DNA of 47,663 bases from CAZDCZ01 sp964504155 (GTDB taxonomy: Bacteria > Bacteroidota > Bacteroidia > Bacteroidales > UBA12077). Position 1 is the stretch's first letter, and each line of letters begins with the position of its first letter. This document shows, one piece after another, positions 34,431 to 44,054 of this stretch. Location: positions 1 to 47,663 of the forward strand of contig CAZDCZ010000007.1 of assembly GCA_964504155.1 (NCBI GenBank), written 5' to 3'. A model generated the notes under the pieces. It did not search any database. It was given only the letters and a program-made list of their open reading frames with translations, and had not been told where the DNA came from. The translations under genes were made by a program, and so were the position numbers.

Positions 34431-37052
34431 CTATTTTTCTAAACTTGCTATTCTTTCTTCTATAACAACTATTTTTTCTTCTGCTTCTTTTTTCTTTTTT
34501 CTTTCAATATTAACGACTTTCTCTGGAGCATTATTTACAAAACTATCGTTACTTAATTTTTTCTCTACCGATTTTAAGAACCCCTTAGTATATGTAAGTT
34601 CTTCTTTCATTTTTGCTATTTCTTCATCAATATTTACAAGCTCTCCTAATGGAATAAAATATTCATCAGATTTAATAATAAAAGAAATAGCTTCTTCAAT
34701 TTTCTTATCGGTATTTTCTATTTTTGAAATATTTCCTAATTTTAATAATACTGCATCAAATTGCGATTTATTAGCACCCTTAATAAACAGTTTTAAGCTT
34801 TCTTTTTGTGGAATATTTTTTTCTTTCCTAATATTTCTGATTGCTGTAATTGTTTCTTTTACATCTTCGAAAGAATTAATAATATTATGATTATAATTTT
34901 CTGCCTTAGGCATATTTTCAATCATAATACTCTCGCCATCGTTTCGTTCTTCTATTAAATGCCAAATTTCTTCGGTAATAAATGGCATAAAAGGATGTAA
35001 TATTTTTAATAATATATCGAAAAACTCTATTGTCTGTTCAAGGGTTTTTTTATCAATTGGTTGTTGATATGCAGGTTTTATCATCTCGAGGTACCACGAT
35101 GAAAATTCATCCCAAAATAACTTATAAACAAGCATTAAGGCTTCAGACAATTTGAATTTAGAAAACAAATTATCGATATTTTCTATTTCTTTGTTCAAAC
35201 GAGCACTAAACCATTCTATACTTTTTTTTGCATATTCGGGTTGTTCAATATTTTTATCAACGTCCCAATTTTTAACTAATCGAAAAGCATTCCAGATTTT
35301 ATTGCTAAAATTTCTTCCTTGTTCGGTTAAATTCTCATCAAATAACAAATCGCCTCCGGCAGGCGAGCACAACAACATTCCAACCCTAACACCATCGGCA
35401 CCATATTTTTTCATTAGCTCAATAGGATCTGGTGAATTACCTAAAGATTTCGACATTTTTCTTCTTTGCTGATCTCGAACGATTCCTGTTAGGTAAACAT
35501 TCTTAAATGGTTTCTCTCCATTATATTCATATCCAGCCATTATCATTCTTGCTACCCAGAAAAACATAATTTCGGGTGCAGTAACTAAATCATTAGTTGG
35601 ATAATAATATTTATAATCTTCGTTATCGGGATTATTTATTCCATCGAATACAGAAATTGGCCACAACCACGACGAAAACCAAGTATCTAACACATCTTCG
35701 TCTTGTTTTAAATCTTTTACAGTAAGATTATTGTCGCCTGATTTTTCTCTGGCTAATTCTATAGCTTTTTCTTCTGTTTCGGCTACAACATAACCGCCAT
35801 TAGGTAAATAATATGCAGGTATTCGTTGTCCCCACCATAATTGTCGCGACACACACCAATCCTTAATATTATCCATCCAATGTTTATATGAATTAACAAA
35901 TTTGGCAGGATGAAATTGCACATTATTATTTACAACATTATCGAGAGCCGGCTTAGCAAGATTTTCCATATTACAAAACCATTGCATCGATAGTTTTGGT
36001 TCAATAACTGCATCTGTTCTTTCAGAGTATCCTACTTTATTTACATAATCTTCGATTTTTACAATATATTTTTCTTTATCAAGATCTTTTACAATAAGTT
36101 TTCGTGCTTCGAACCTATCTTTTCCTACATATAAAGTTGCGCTTTCATTTAGAGTCCCATCATCATTAAAAATATCAATAATTTCTAGATTATGCTTATC
36201 ACCAATAGTATAATCATTAATATCATGAGCCGGTGTTATTTTTAATGCTCCTGTTCCAAATTCTCGGTCAACATATTCGTCAACAATAATAGGAATTACT
36301 CGATTTACTAAAGGGACAATTGCCTTTTTACCATGAAATTTTTTAAATCTTTCGTCTTCGGGATGAACACAAATAGCAGTATCGCCTAAAATGGTTTCGG
36401 GACGAGTTGTTGCAATAGTTATATATTCATCACTATCTTCAACTTTATATCGTACATAAAATAATTTCGATTGTAATTCTTTATGATTTACTTCTTCGTC
36501 GGAAACAGCAGTTTGAGCTTGAGGATCCCAATTTACCATTCTAACACCTCGATATATTAGACCCTTATTATACAGATCGACAAAAACTTTAATCACACTA
36601 GCAGACATATTCTTATCCATAGTAAATTTTGTGCGATCCCAATCGCAAGAAGCTCCAAGTTTTTTCAGCTGATCTAAAATAATTCCCCCCTGTTTTTCTT
36701 TCCACTCCCAGACATGTTCTAAGAATTCTTCACGAGAAAGAGAATTTTTATCAATACCTTCTTCTTTTAATTTCTTAACAACCTTCGCTTCAGTTGCAAT
36801 AGATGCGTGATCGGTTCCGGGAACCCAACAGGCATTTTTCCCTTGCATACGTGCTCTTCTAACTAAAATATCTTGAATAGTATTATTAAGCATATGCCCC
36901 ATATGTAAAACCCCTGTAACATTTGGCGGAGGAATAACAATTGTATAAGGCTCTCTATTATCTGGTTCTGAATGGAACAATTTATTATCAATCCAGTATT
37001 TATACCATTTATCTTCGGTTTCTTTCGGGTTATATTTTGTTGGTATCTGCAT
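34431..37052 (-). CDS. valS: Valyl-tRNA synthetase
   Basis: ValRS charges tRNA-Val with valine in the cytoplasm. The 873-aa class I synthetase contains the HIGH-type motif PPPNVTGVLHMGH at 41-53 and KMSKS at 532-536. The editing CP1 domain lies between them (about 190-345, TTRPETILGDTAICVHP), followed by the DWCVSRQLWWGQRIPAYY stretch at 398-415. An anticodon-binding domain follows, and the C-terminal 65 residues form the usual ValRS coiled-coil arm (EEIAKMKEEL ... EKIVVIEERIASLEK). Standard length, no anomalies. Confidence 0.97.
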   Translation of the reverse strand: MQIPTKYNPKETEDKWYKYWIDNKLFHSEPDNREPYTIVIPPPNVTGVLHMGHMLNNTIQDILVRRARMQGKNACWVPGTDHASIATEAKVVKKLKEEGIDKNSLSREEFLEHVWEWKEKQGGIILDQLKKLGASCDWDRTKFTMDKNMSASVIKVFVDLYNKGLIYRGVRMVNWDPQAQTAVSDEEVNHKELQSKLFYVRYKVEDSDEYITIATTRPETILGDTAICVHPEDERFKKFHGKKAIVPLVNRVIPIIVDEYVDREFGTGALKITPAHDINDYTIGDKHNLEIIDIFNDDGTLNESATLYVGKDRFEARKLIVKDLDKEKYIVKIEDYVNKVGYSERTDAVIEPKLSMQWFCNMENLAKPALDNVVNNNVQFHPAKFVNSYKHWMDNIKDWCVSRQLWWGQRIPAYYLPNGGYVVAETEEKAIELAREKSGDNNLTVKDLKQDEDVLDTWFSSWLWPISVFDGINNPDNEDYKYYYPTNDLVTAPEIMFFWVARMIMAGYEYNGEKPFKNVYLTGIVRDQQRRKMSKSLGNSPDPIELMKKYGADGVRVGMLLCSPAGGDLLFDENLTEQGRNFSNKIWNAFRLVKNWDVDKNIEQPEYAKKSIEWFSARLNKEIENIDNLFSKFKLSEALMLVYKLFWDEFSSWYLEMIKPAYQQPIDKKTLEQTIEFFDILLKILHPFMPFITEEIWHLIEERNDGESIMIENMPKAENYNHNIINSFEDVKETITAIRNIRKEKNIPQKESLKLFIKGANKSQFDAVLLKLGNISKIENTDKKIEEAISFIIKSDEYFIPLGELVNIDEEIAKMKEELTYTKGFLKSVEKKLSNDSFVNNAPEKVVNIERKKKKEAEEKIVVIEERIASLEK

Positions 37053-37204
37053 TATATATAATTTACTTAATTACTATTTACTTTCTATATCGAAAAATCT
37101 TGTAAAAATATAAATTTCTAAAATAAAATCAGTCTTAATATTTCTTTTAAACTAAAATATTAAGTTTTTTTTACCATAATAAGTTAATTTTTATTTTTTA
37201 ACAC

Positions 37205-37212
37205 TAATTTTG
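37205..37212 (+). promoter_or_regulatory. Probable -7 element of the DUF1573 gene
   Basis: TAATTTTG fits the Bacteroidota -7 consensus TAnnTTTG and lies 47 nt before the ATG at 37260. The upstream region is T-rich but lacks a clear -33 TTG. Confidence 0.45.
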
Positions 37213-37259
37213 CATTCAAATAATTAAAAATCAATATTTAATTTTTAAAAATTAATAAT

Positions 37260-37679
37260 ATGAAAAAATCTATATTCTCATTATTTTTAATTGTATTTAT
37301 AACTATTTCTGCTTTCTCTCAAGAAGATGAAATAATAACAAATAAAGAGAAAAAAGAACTTCCTGATATTTTCTTTAAAGAATTAAATCACAATTTTGGG
37401 ACAATCAAATATCAAGAAGAAGCTCTTTACAAATTTGTATTTACAAACACTGGTAAAGAACCACTATTGCTTACAAACGTTAGATCTTCTTGTGGCTGCA
37501 CTGTTCCAACATGGCCCAAAAAACCAATTAAGCCAGGTAAAAAAGGAGAAATATCTGTTAAATACAATACTCGAATTATTGGCTCATTTGCTAAATCGAT
37601 AATGGTATTTTCAAATGCAAAAACATCGCAAATAAAACTTACAATTAAAGGTAAAGTACTTAATCCGGAAAAAAAATAA
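37260..37679 (+). CDS. DUF1573 exported protein
   Basis: This encodes 139 aa with a signal peptide ending AFSQ (about 1-20). The mature part is one Ig-like DUF1573 domain: ELNHNFGTIKYQEEALYKFVFTNTG, then TNVRSSCGCTVPTWPKKPIKPG, a strongly conserved Cys-Gly-Cys segment, then ISVKYNT and a final TIKGKV strand. These proteins are very common in Bacteroidota and are probably periplasmic or surface-associated; their function is not known. The aminotransferase gene follows 19 nt after it, so they may share a transcript. Confidence 0.88.
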   Translation: MKKSIFSLFLIVFITISAFSQEDEIITNKEKKELPDIFFKELNHNFGTIKYQEEALYKFVFTNTGKEPLLLTNVRSSCGCTVPTWPKKPIKPGKKGEISVKYNTRIIGSFAKSIMVFSNAKTSQIKLTIKGKVLNPEKK

Positions 37680-37698
37680 TAAATTAATAAAAATAATT

Positions 37699-38895
37699 AT
37701 GCCACAAATATCAGATAAAGGACAGGCAATGCCATCGTCACCAATTCGAAAATTGGTTCCTTTTGCCGAAGAAGCAAAAAATAAAGGAAGAAAAGTTTTT
37801 CATCTAAACATCGGACAACCAGATATACCTACACCAGAAGTATCGATGGATGCAATAAGAGCAACCGACATAAAAGTTGTAGAATATAGTCATTCAGCAG
37901 GTCAAGAATCGTACAGAAAAAAATTAGCAAAATATTATCAAAACATCAATATCAATATTGATCATAACGATATGTTAATTACTACCGGAGGTTCAGAAGC
38001 AATAACAATTGCTTTTTTAAGTTGCTTAAATCCTGGAGACGAAGTTATTATTCCTGAGCCTTTTTATGCTAATTATAATGGTTTTGCTGTTTCTTCAGGA
38101 GTAGTAATAAAACCAATTACATCTACTATTGAAAATGATTTTGCATTACCTTCGATAGAAGAATTTGAAAAACTTATTACACCAAAAACCAAAGGTATTG
38201 TAATTTGTAATCCTAATAATCCTACAGGATATTTATATTCTGAAGATGAATTAAATCAAATAAAATCTCTAATTCAAAAGCACGATTTATATTTATTTTC
38301 CGATGAAGTTTATAGAGAATTTTGCTATGATGGCAACTCTCATATCTCGGCAATGCACTTAGAAGGAATAGAAAATAATGTAATTCTTATGGATTCTGTT
38401 TCGAAACGATACAGTATGTGCGGAGTAAGAATCGGTGCTTTAATTACAAAAAATAAAGAAGTAATTAATACTGCTATGAAATTTGCACAAGCAAGATTAT
38501 GCCCTCCATCTTTTGGACAAATTGCCAGTGAAGCTGCTCTTGACACTCCTAAAGAATATTTCGACGAAGTATATAACGAATATATTGAACGTAGAAATTA
38601 TATGGTTGATGCTCTGAATAAAATGGACGGTGTTTATTCTCCAAAACCCAAAGGAGCATTTTATACTGTTGTAAAACTACCTGTTGATAATACTGACGAA
38701 TTTGCAAAATGGTTATTAACCGATTTTGAATACAACAATCAAACAATTATGCTTGCTCCTGCTTCGGGATTCTATTCAACACCAGGATTGGGAAAACAAG
38801 AAGTACGTATCGCATACGTATTAAAAATCGAAGACTTAAAAATTGCAATGAAAGTATTAGAAGAAGCCTTAAAAGTTTATCCTGGCAGAATCTAA
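37699..38895 (+). CDS. Class I/II pyridoxal-phosphate aminotransferase
   Basis: This 398-aa enzyme has fold-type I aminotransferase motifs: the N-terminal substrate loop NIGQPDIPTP near 37-46, TTGGSEAI at 95-102, NPNNPTG at 171-177, SDEVYREF at 201-208 and the Schiff-base lysine in DSVSKRYSMCGVRIG (Lys236). The size and motifs fit aspartate/aromatic aminotransferases (AspC-like, subgroup I gamma), so it most likely interconverts aspartate, glutamate or aromatic amino acids and 2-oxo acids. Exact specificity cannot be read from motifs. A MITE-like repeat begins 22 nt after its stop. Confidence 0.9.
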   Translation: MPQISDKGQAMPSSPIRKLVPFAEEAKNKGRKVFHLNIGQPDIPTPEVSMDAIRATDIKVVEYSHSAGQESYRKKLAKYYQNININIDHNDMLITTGGSEAITIAFLSCLNPGDEVIIPEPFYANYNGFAVSSGVVIKPITSTIENDFALPSIEEFEKLITPKTKGIVICNPNNPTGYLYSEDELNQIKSLIQKHDLYLFSDEVYREFCYDGNSHISAMHLEGIENNVILMDSVSKRYSMCGVRIGALITKNKEVINTAMKFAQARLCPPSFGQIASEAALDTPKEYFDEVYNEYIERRNYMVDALNKMDGVYSPKPKGAFYTVVKLPVDNTDEFAKWLLTDFEYNNQTIMLAPASGFYSTPGLGKQEVRIAYVLKIEDLKIAMKVLEEALKVYPGRI

Positions 38896-38916
38896 ATTAA
38901 TTTCGTATTATATTAA

Positions 38917-39075
38917 GATGGTATCCAAAAAGTAAAGTTTCAATCTATTTATGTCATATTGAGCTTGTTGAAATATCTCATTTTTAGATTAATAGATTAA
39001 CTTCGTTGAGCTCGTTTCATTCGGTTCTTCGACTTCGCTCAGAATGACAACAATTTGGCCTTTTTGGACACCATC
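38917..39075. mobile_element. MITE-like interspersed repeat, copy 2
   Basis: This 159-bp non-coding element has near-perfect terminal inverted repeats: GATGGTATCCAAAAAG at the left end and the complement of GATGGTGTCCAAAAAG at the right end (one mismatch in 16). A second inner inverted repeat (GTCATATTGAGCTTGTTGAA against TTCGACTTCGCTCAGAATGAC) lets the whole element fold. Copy 1 is at 6256-6434. It lies in the gap between the convergent aminotransferase and NamZ genes, where it could also act as a bidirectional terminator. Confidence 0.75.
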
Positions 39076-39079
39076 TTTT

Positions 39080-40276
39080 TTATTCTTCAAAATCGGGATA
39101 TAACAGATATTTTTTACGAATAGTCTTAAATTTTGCTATATCTATTTGCCAACTCTTTCTTATTTCTTTCTCTGATTCTCCATTTTGAATCTGAAGCATT
39201 AAGTTTTTATTCCCGCATATATTATAGAAAAACGGTTTGAAAAAATCATCTTTTTTCTCAACATTATTATATGCAAAAAACAACCACGATAAATTTATCT
39301 TTTTTAACGAAATTAACGAATCAATATTTATTTTCGCTAAACAAACACCATTACATTCAACGTCTTTATTTTTAGGATATTTACTAACACCTTCAATAGA
39401 TTTAGGGATATATTTATAATTTGCATTTTTCAAATACGGAGAACCAAATATCTGAAAAGGTAATTCTGTTCCACGACCGACATTAATTTTTGTTCCTTCA
39501 AAAAAGCCTAATGATGGATATAAATAAACAGCTTTCATATTTTGCAAATTAGGAGAAGGACGCACAGGTAATTGATATAATGAATCGTGAGTATAATTTT
39601 TACACAAAATATATTTCACATTACATTTGTTCGATTTCTTCAACCAATTTTCTCCTTCAATCATTCTGGCATACTCTGCCATTGTCATCCCATGAACTAA
39701 CGGAACCGGATGCAAACCTACAAATGACTGAAAAGCTGTATCTAAAGTAGGACCGTCTATATAAAAACCATTAGGATTTGGTCTATCTAGAACCAAAAAC
39801 TCGACATTATTCTCTGCACAAGCTTCCATTACATAATGCATTGTAGAAATATAAGTATATATCCTAACTCCAACATCCTGAATGTCGAATACAACTATAT
39901 CTACATCAGATAAATCTTTTCTTTTTGGTTTTTTATTTTTACCGTAAAGCGATACTATTTTTAAACCCGACTTTATATCGTAATAATCTTCTATATATTC
40001 TCCTGCATCGCCATTACCTCTAAAACCATGTTCCGGACAAAATACTTTTTTAATATCAACATTAAGAGCCAATAAACTATCGACAATATGAGTTTGTTTA
40101 ATTAACGAGGCGTGATTAGCTACAATTGCAACTTTCTTATTTTTCAGTAAAGGAAGATATTTATTTACCTGCTCGGCTCCAGGAATAATATTATTTGTTG
40201 TTAGTTTATTAACATTTCCACATGAGCTTAATGTAACAATTAAATATACTATAAAAAGGATTTTAAATATTCTCAT
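39080..40276 (-). CDS. DUF1343/NamZ-type exo-beta-N-acetylmuramidase lipoprotein
   Basis: This 398-aa protein has a lipoprotein signal peptide ending TLSSC (Cys19), then a DUF1343 domain. Motifs: VAIVANHASLIKQTHIVDSLL, KKVFCPEHGFRGNGDAGE, a DVDIVVFDIQDVGVRIYTYISTMHY stretch, the FLVLDRPNPNGFYIDGP segment and NVGRGTELPFQIFGSPY. These proteins form glycoside hydrolase family GH171; Bacillus NamZ releases terminal N-acetylmuramic acid from peptidoglycan fragments, and the Bacteroidota forms act in cell-wall recycling. Export as a lipoprotein fits work in the periplasm. It is transcribed leftward and alone; no MurNAc-specific transporter or kinase genes are adjacent. Confidence 0.9.
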   Translation of the reverse strand: MRIFKILFIVYLIVTLSSCGNVNKLTTNNIIPGAEQVNKYLPLLKNKKVAIVANHASLIKQTHIVDSLLALNVDIKKVFCPEHGFRGNGDAGEYIEDYYDIKSGLKIVSLYGKNKKPKRKDLSDVDIVVFDIQDVGVRIYTYISTMHYVMEACAENNVEFLVLDRPNPNGFYIDGPTLDTAFQSFVGLHPVPLVHGMTMAEYARMIEGENWLKKSNKCNVKYILCKNYTHDSLYQLPVRPSPNLQNMKAVYLYPSLGFFEGTKINVGRGTELPFQIFGSPYLKNANYKYIPKSIEGVSKYPKNKDVECNGVCLAKINIDSLISLKKINLSWLFFAYNNVEKKDDFFKPFFYNICGNKNLMLQIQNGESEKEIRKSWQIDIAKFKTIRKKYLLYPDFEE

Positions 40277-40589
40277 TTATTTATAAAATAAATTTTCTAA
40301 ATCGTTTAAAACGCCTAATTTAATAATTATTTTACTTTAAATTAATATGATTAAACTATTTAGCATAATTAAAATGTTATTATTCGTAAATTTTAAAAAT
40401 ATTATTTTTAAAATTTATAGAATCGATAAATTAACTGCTTTCTAAACAAAGCCTATTCTCTAAAAGTTTGAAAAACAAAAATTAATTTTCTTAATCTTTA
40501 TTAGAATAATATTTATTACATCAATAATTTAATCTAAGTTCAATATGCAATATTTTACTACATTTGTAAAAATTTAAATATAACAAATC
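40277..40589. other. Long AT-rich divergent intergenic region
   Basis: This 313-bp gap separates divergent genes for NamZ and the LolC/E-like permease. It has no ORF. A 13-bp AT-only perfect hairpin, AAATTTTAAAAAT (40388-40400) and its complement (40404-40416), is its only internal structure. A promoter element for the rightward gene is listed separately. Confidence 0.6.
40559..40566 (+). promoter_or_regulatory. Probable -7 element of the LolC/E-like gene
   Basis: TACATTTG matches the Bacteroidota -7 consensus TAnnTTTG. It is only 23 nt before the TTG start codon, so the leader would be very short. No clear -33 TTG is seen. Confidence 0.5.
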
Positions 40590-41834
40590 TTGAACATCGA
40601 ACTATTTATTGCAAAAAGAATTTTCTCTGACAAATTAACAAAGAAAAGAATTTCAAAACCAATTGTAGGTATTGCTGTTTTTGGCATTGCATTAGGCTTA
40701 GCTGTAATGATTCTTTCAGTTGCAATTATGATTGGTTTTAAAACCGAGATAAGTAATAAAGTAATTGGTTTTGGATCGCATATTCAAATTGTGAATTATG
40801 ATTCAAACAGGTCTTTCGAAACAATACCAATAGATAAAAATCATAAATTATTTTCAGATATTGATAACTTAAAAGGGGTAAAACACATACAACAATTTGC
40901 AACAAAAGCAGGGATAATTAAAACAAAAACAGATATTCAAGGAATTGTTTTAAAAGGTATTGGAAACGAATTTGATTGGTCGTTTTTTAAGGAATACTTA
41001 ATAAAAGGAGAAGTATTCCAAATAAATGATTCGATTAAGTCAAATAATATTTTAATCTCAAAATATATATCATCAACATTAAAACTAAATGTTGGAGATA
41101 AAATTGCTATATATTTTATTCAACAACCACCAAGAATACGAATATTTAAAATTTCCGGAATATACGAAACTAGTCTTGCAGAATTCGACGAGAAATTTGC
41201 ACTTATTGATATTGCTCATATTCAGAAATTAAACAATTGGTCAAAAAATCAAATAAGTGGCTATGAAATACAACTCGAAAATTTCAATAATCTCGATGCT
41301 ATAAATACCGAAATACAAGATATTGTTAACTTTTATTTGACCCCAAATGGTTCGCATTTAAAAACATTAAGCATAAAAGAAAAATATCCTCAAATGTTCG
41401 ATTGGCTAAACCTAATAGATTTAAACGTATGGGTTCTCCTCTCTCTTATTCTAATGGTAGCAGGATTTAATATGGTTTCAGGATTATTAATTCTAATTTT
41501 AGAAAGAACTAATATGATAGGCATATTAAAAGCTCTTGGAAGTAACAATTGGTCTATTCGAAAAATTTTCATTTATCAATCAACATTTTTAATATCTAAA
41601 GGATTATTTTGGGGAAATATTTTCGGGCTATTAATTTGTTTTATACAATATAAATTTCATTTAATCTCTCTCGATCCTGAATCATATTATTTAGATGCTG
41701 TTCCTATTAGTATTAACATTATTCATATTCTTGCTTTAAATTTTGGAACTTTATTTATAACTGTTTTTATGTTAATTGTACCATCATACATAATCTCAAA
41801 AATTAGTCCCGAAAAAACAATAAAGTATAGCTAA
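40590..41834 (+). CDS. LolC/LolE-like ABC transporter permease, TTG start
   Basis: This 414-aa inner-membrane protein is of the LolC/E/MacB permease superfamily. It has an N-terminal helix near 24-50, a periplasmic MacB-like domain and three C-terminal helices with the ERTNMIGILKALGSNN cytoplasmic loop. In Bacteroidota this subgroup (starting FIAKRIF) is annotated as an FtsX-like or lipoprotein-releasing permease. The start is TTG at 40590: an in-frame stop at 40581-40583 rules out anything much further upstream, and the next ATG lies inside the first membrane segment. No ATPase gene is beside it. A role in lipoprotein release from the inner membrane is an inference from the family. Confidence 0.88.
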   Translation: MNIELFIAKRIFSDKLTKKRISKPIVGIAVFGIALGLAVMILSVAIMIGFKTEISNKVIGFGSHIQIVNYDSNRSFETIPIDKNHKLFSDIDNLKGVKHIQQFATKAGIIKTKTDIQGIVLKGIGNEFDWSFFKEYLIKGEVFQINDSIKSNNILISKYISSTLKLNVGDKIAIYFIQQPPRIRIFKISGIYETSLAEFDEKFALIDIAHIQKLNNWSKNQISGYEIQLENFNNLDAINTEIQDIVNFYLTPNGSHLKTLSIKEKYPQMFDWLNLIDLNVWVLLSLILMVAGFNMVSGLLILILERTNMIGILKALGSNNWSIRKIFIYQSTFLISKGLFWGNIFGLLICFIQYKFHLISLDPESYYLDAVPISINIIHILALNFGTLFITVFMLIVPSYIISKISPEKTIKYS

Positions 41835-41995
41835 TATTCTTCAAATCTTAAGAAATTATATTTTACAATAGTAAGAATTACAAATAATATGCATCTAAAT
41901 AAATCGTTAAGATTAAACATTGAAATCATAAATCTATAAATATCAAGTTTGGTAAATTGATATGTTTTAACTATTTTTAATTGCTAAGTTAATAC

Positions 41996-42018
41996 TTCGT
42001 TATTTAACATATAACGAA
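41996..42018. promoter_or_regulatory. Hairpin upstream of gatE
   Basis: TTCGTTAT (41996-42003) pairs with ATAACGAA (42011-42018) around a 7-nt loop, about 35 nt before the gatE start codon. It could be an operator, a leader hairpin or chance; no regulatory protein is known for it. Confidence 0.3.
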
Positions 42019-42052
42019 TATTTCCGACTAAAGGATTAAAAATAATAAACAT

Positions 42053-44035
42053 ATGAAAAATAACACATCCCTAAATTTCAACCCAAAAGATAATTACGAA
42101 AAAACAAAAAAAGAAATCGGATACGTTTCTATAAAAGATGCCACAAAAAAAGATTACGAAAGAATTGGTTTCATGTCCGGACTTGAAGTTCATCAACAAC
42201 TAAAGACTAAAGAAAAATTGTTTTGTAGATGTCCTGCAGGCATTTATCATGATGATGACAATTATAATGCTGAGATAATTCGACACATGCGTCCTACACT
42301 CAGCGAACTAGGAGAATACGATGGGACAGCTTTGATGGAATACAAAACTAAGAAAGAAATTATTTATAGAATAAATAATGAGAATGCATGTACATACGAA
42401 ATTGATGATACGCCTCCATTTAAGATAAATAAAGAAGCTTTAGAATATGCCCTAGAAATATCTTTACTCTCAAAATTAAATATTGTAGGAGAAGTTCATA
42501 TTACAAGAAAACAATACTTAGATGGAAGTATTCCTACCGGATTTCAGCGCACTGCAATTATTGGAGTTGAAGGAGAAATACCTTTAAAAAATAAAAAAGT
42601 ACGTCTAATACAATTAAGTATTGAAGAAGATTCGTGCCGCGAAATATCAGATATTAGACATACTCGAATATATAAAACCGACAGATTAGGAATGCCACTT
42701 ATTGAAACTGTTACGTATCCCGACATGTTTACTCCTGAAGAGTTAAAAGAAGCGGCTGAATATATTCGTTTCTTAAATCGTAGTACAAACAAAGTAAGAA
42801 CAGGAATTGGAGCAGGGCGCGAAGATGTAAATGTCAGCTGTAAAGGAGGAACGCGAGTAGAAATAAAAGGAGTTGCCCATATTAAATGGATACCAAAACT
42901 ATCACACAACGAAGCATTTAGACAATGGGCTCTATTAAATATTAAACAAAAATTAATAACTAATATTAAAGATCAGACAAACTGGAAAATTCAACATACC
43001 GAAATTAATTATCGAGATTATGATTTAAAATACGAACCATTAACTGACGGATTAATTAATAAATACAAAATAATTGCAATTAATCTTCCTAATTTTAAAG
43101 GTATTCTTTCACACTTTACTCAACCCGGGAAAATATTTGCAAACGAAATATCCGATAGATTAAAAGTAATTGCATGTTTAGAAAAACCAAATTTATCACA
43201 TTCCGAAGAGATAATAAAAACTATTAATTCTGATAATTTTAAGAAATTAAAACAACTTTTTAAAACCGGAGATAATGATGCTCAAATAATTTTTTGGGCC
43301 CCCGACGAAGACATTACTACAGCATTAGAAACGATAGAAGAAAGATGTAAAATGGCTTTTATTGGAGTACCTGAAGAAACAAGGAAATATCTTTCCGATG
43401 GAACAACAATATTTGAAAGGGTTCTTCCCGGAGCCGACAGAATGTATCCCGATACAGATTCTGCTCCTATACCTTTAGAAAATGATTATATAGAAAATAT
43501 TCAAAACAATCTTCCTTCTGAAATAATTGACAGATATAAACAATTAATAAAATGGGATATTCCCGAAGACACTTACACATATATCTTTAGGAATAATTTA
43601 TATCATATACTAAAAAAAATAATTATTGATTTAAATATAAATCCCAAATTTATTGGGACTTTCTTCGGGCATAAACTAAAATTTATTGAAGGTCATTACA
43701 AATCGGCCGAAATATTTAATTACGACAAAATATATCTTCTTTTTAAATTTATTACAGAAAACGATTTAGAGATTCAACTAAGCAAAAAAATGTTGCCCCT
43801 TGTATATCAATATCCTAAAATGGATTTCGAATCAATACTTACAAGTATAGAATTTAAAAAAACATCTTATGATGATATCATTTCAAAAATTCCTTTTTTA
43901 AAGAAAAAATATACAGAAATACGTATTTCTCAAAATAATGATGCAGAAACAAACTGGATAATGGGAGAATTACAAAAATCTGCACTAGGGAATATTTCAC
44001 CAAAAAAACTTATTGAAGAACTAGAAATTAATTAA
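42053..44035 (+). CDS. gatE: Glu-tRNA(Gln) amidotransferase subunit E (GatE)
   Basis: GatE is the kinase/transferase subunit of GatDE, the archaeal enzyme that turns Glu-tRNA(Gln) into Gln-tRNA(Gln). The 660-aa protein has the GatB/E cradle: GLEVHQQL at 43-50, KLFCRCP near 55-61, SELGEYD at 84-90, a DDTPPF element near 118-123, RKQYLDGSIPTGFQR at 152-166, LSIEEDSCREI near 188 and DRLGMPLIET at 210-219. The GAD insertion that separates GatE from GatB spans about 300-430 and ends in KMAFIGVPEETRKYL, followed by the PGADRMYPDTDSAPIPL motif. The C-terminal tRNA-binding helical domain is present. An N-terminal extension of about 40 residues is unusual. gatD follows 19 nt downstream, and nudL follows that. 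No gatA, gatB or gatC is in the window. Normally GatE is found in archaea, so a lateral origin is inferred. Confidence 0.9.
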   Translation: MKNNTSLNFNPKDNYEKTKKEIGYVSIKDATKKDYERIGFMSGLEVHQQLKTKEKLFCRCPAGIYHDDDNYNAEIIRHMRPTLSELGEYDGTALMEYKTKKEIIYRINNENACTYEIDDTPPFKINKEALEYALEISLLSKLNIVGEVHITRKQYLDGSIPTGFQRTAIIGVEGEIPLKNKKVRLIQLSIEEDSCREISDIRHTRIYKTDRLGMPLIETVTYPDMFTPEELKEAAEYIRFLNRSTNKVRTGIGAGREDVNVSCKGGTRVEIKGVAHIKWIPKLSHNEAFRQWALLNIKQKLITNIKDQTNWKIQHTEINYRDYDLKYEPLTDGLINKYKIIAINLPNFKGILSHFTQPGKIFANEISDRLKVIACLEKPNLSHSEEIIKTINSDNFKKLKQLFKTGDNDAQIIFWAPDEDITTALETIEERCKMAFIGVPEETRKYLSDGTTIFERVLPGADRMYPDTDSAPIPLENDYIENIQNNLPSEIIDRYKQLIKWDIPEDTYTYIFRNNLYHILKKIIIDLNINPKFIGTFFGHKLKFIEGHYKSAEIFNYDKIYLLFKFITENDLEIQLSKKMLPLVYQYPKMDFESILTSIEFKKTSYDDIISKIPFLKKKYTEIRISQNNDAETNWIMGELQKSALGNISPKKLIEELEIN

Positions 44036-44054
44036 GAATTAATATTCAATTATA

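Noticed and set aside
40388..40416. Perfect 13-bp hairpin as a regulatory element
   Set aside because: Both arms contain only A and T, such palindromes arise often by chance in DNA of this composition, and the stem is weak.
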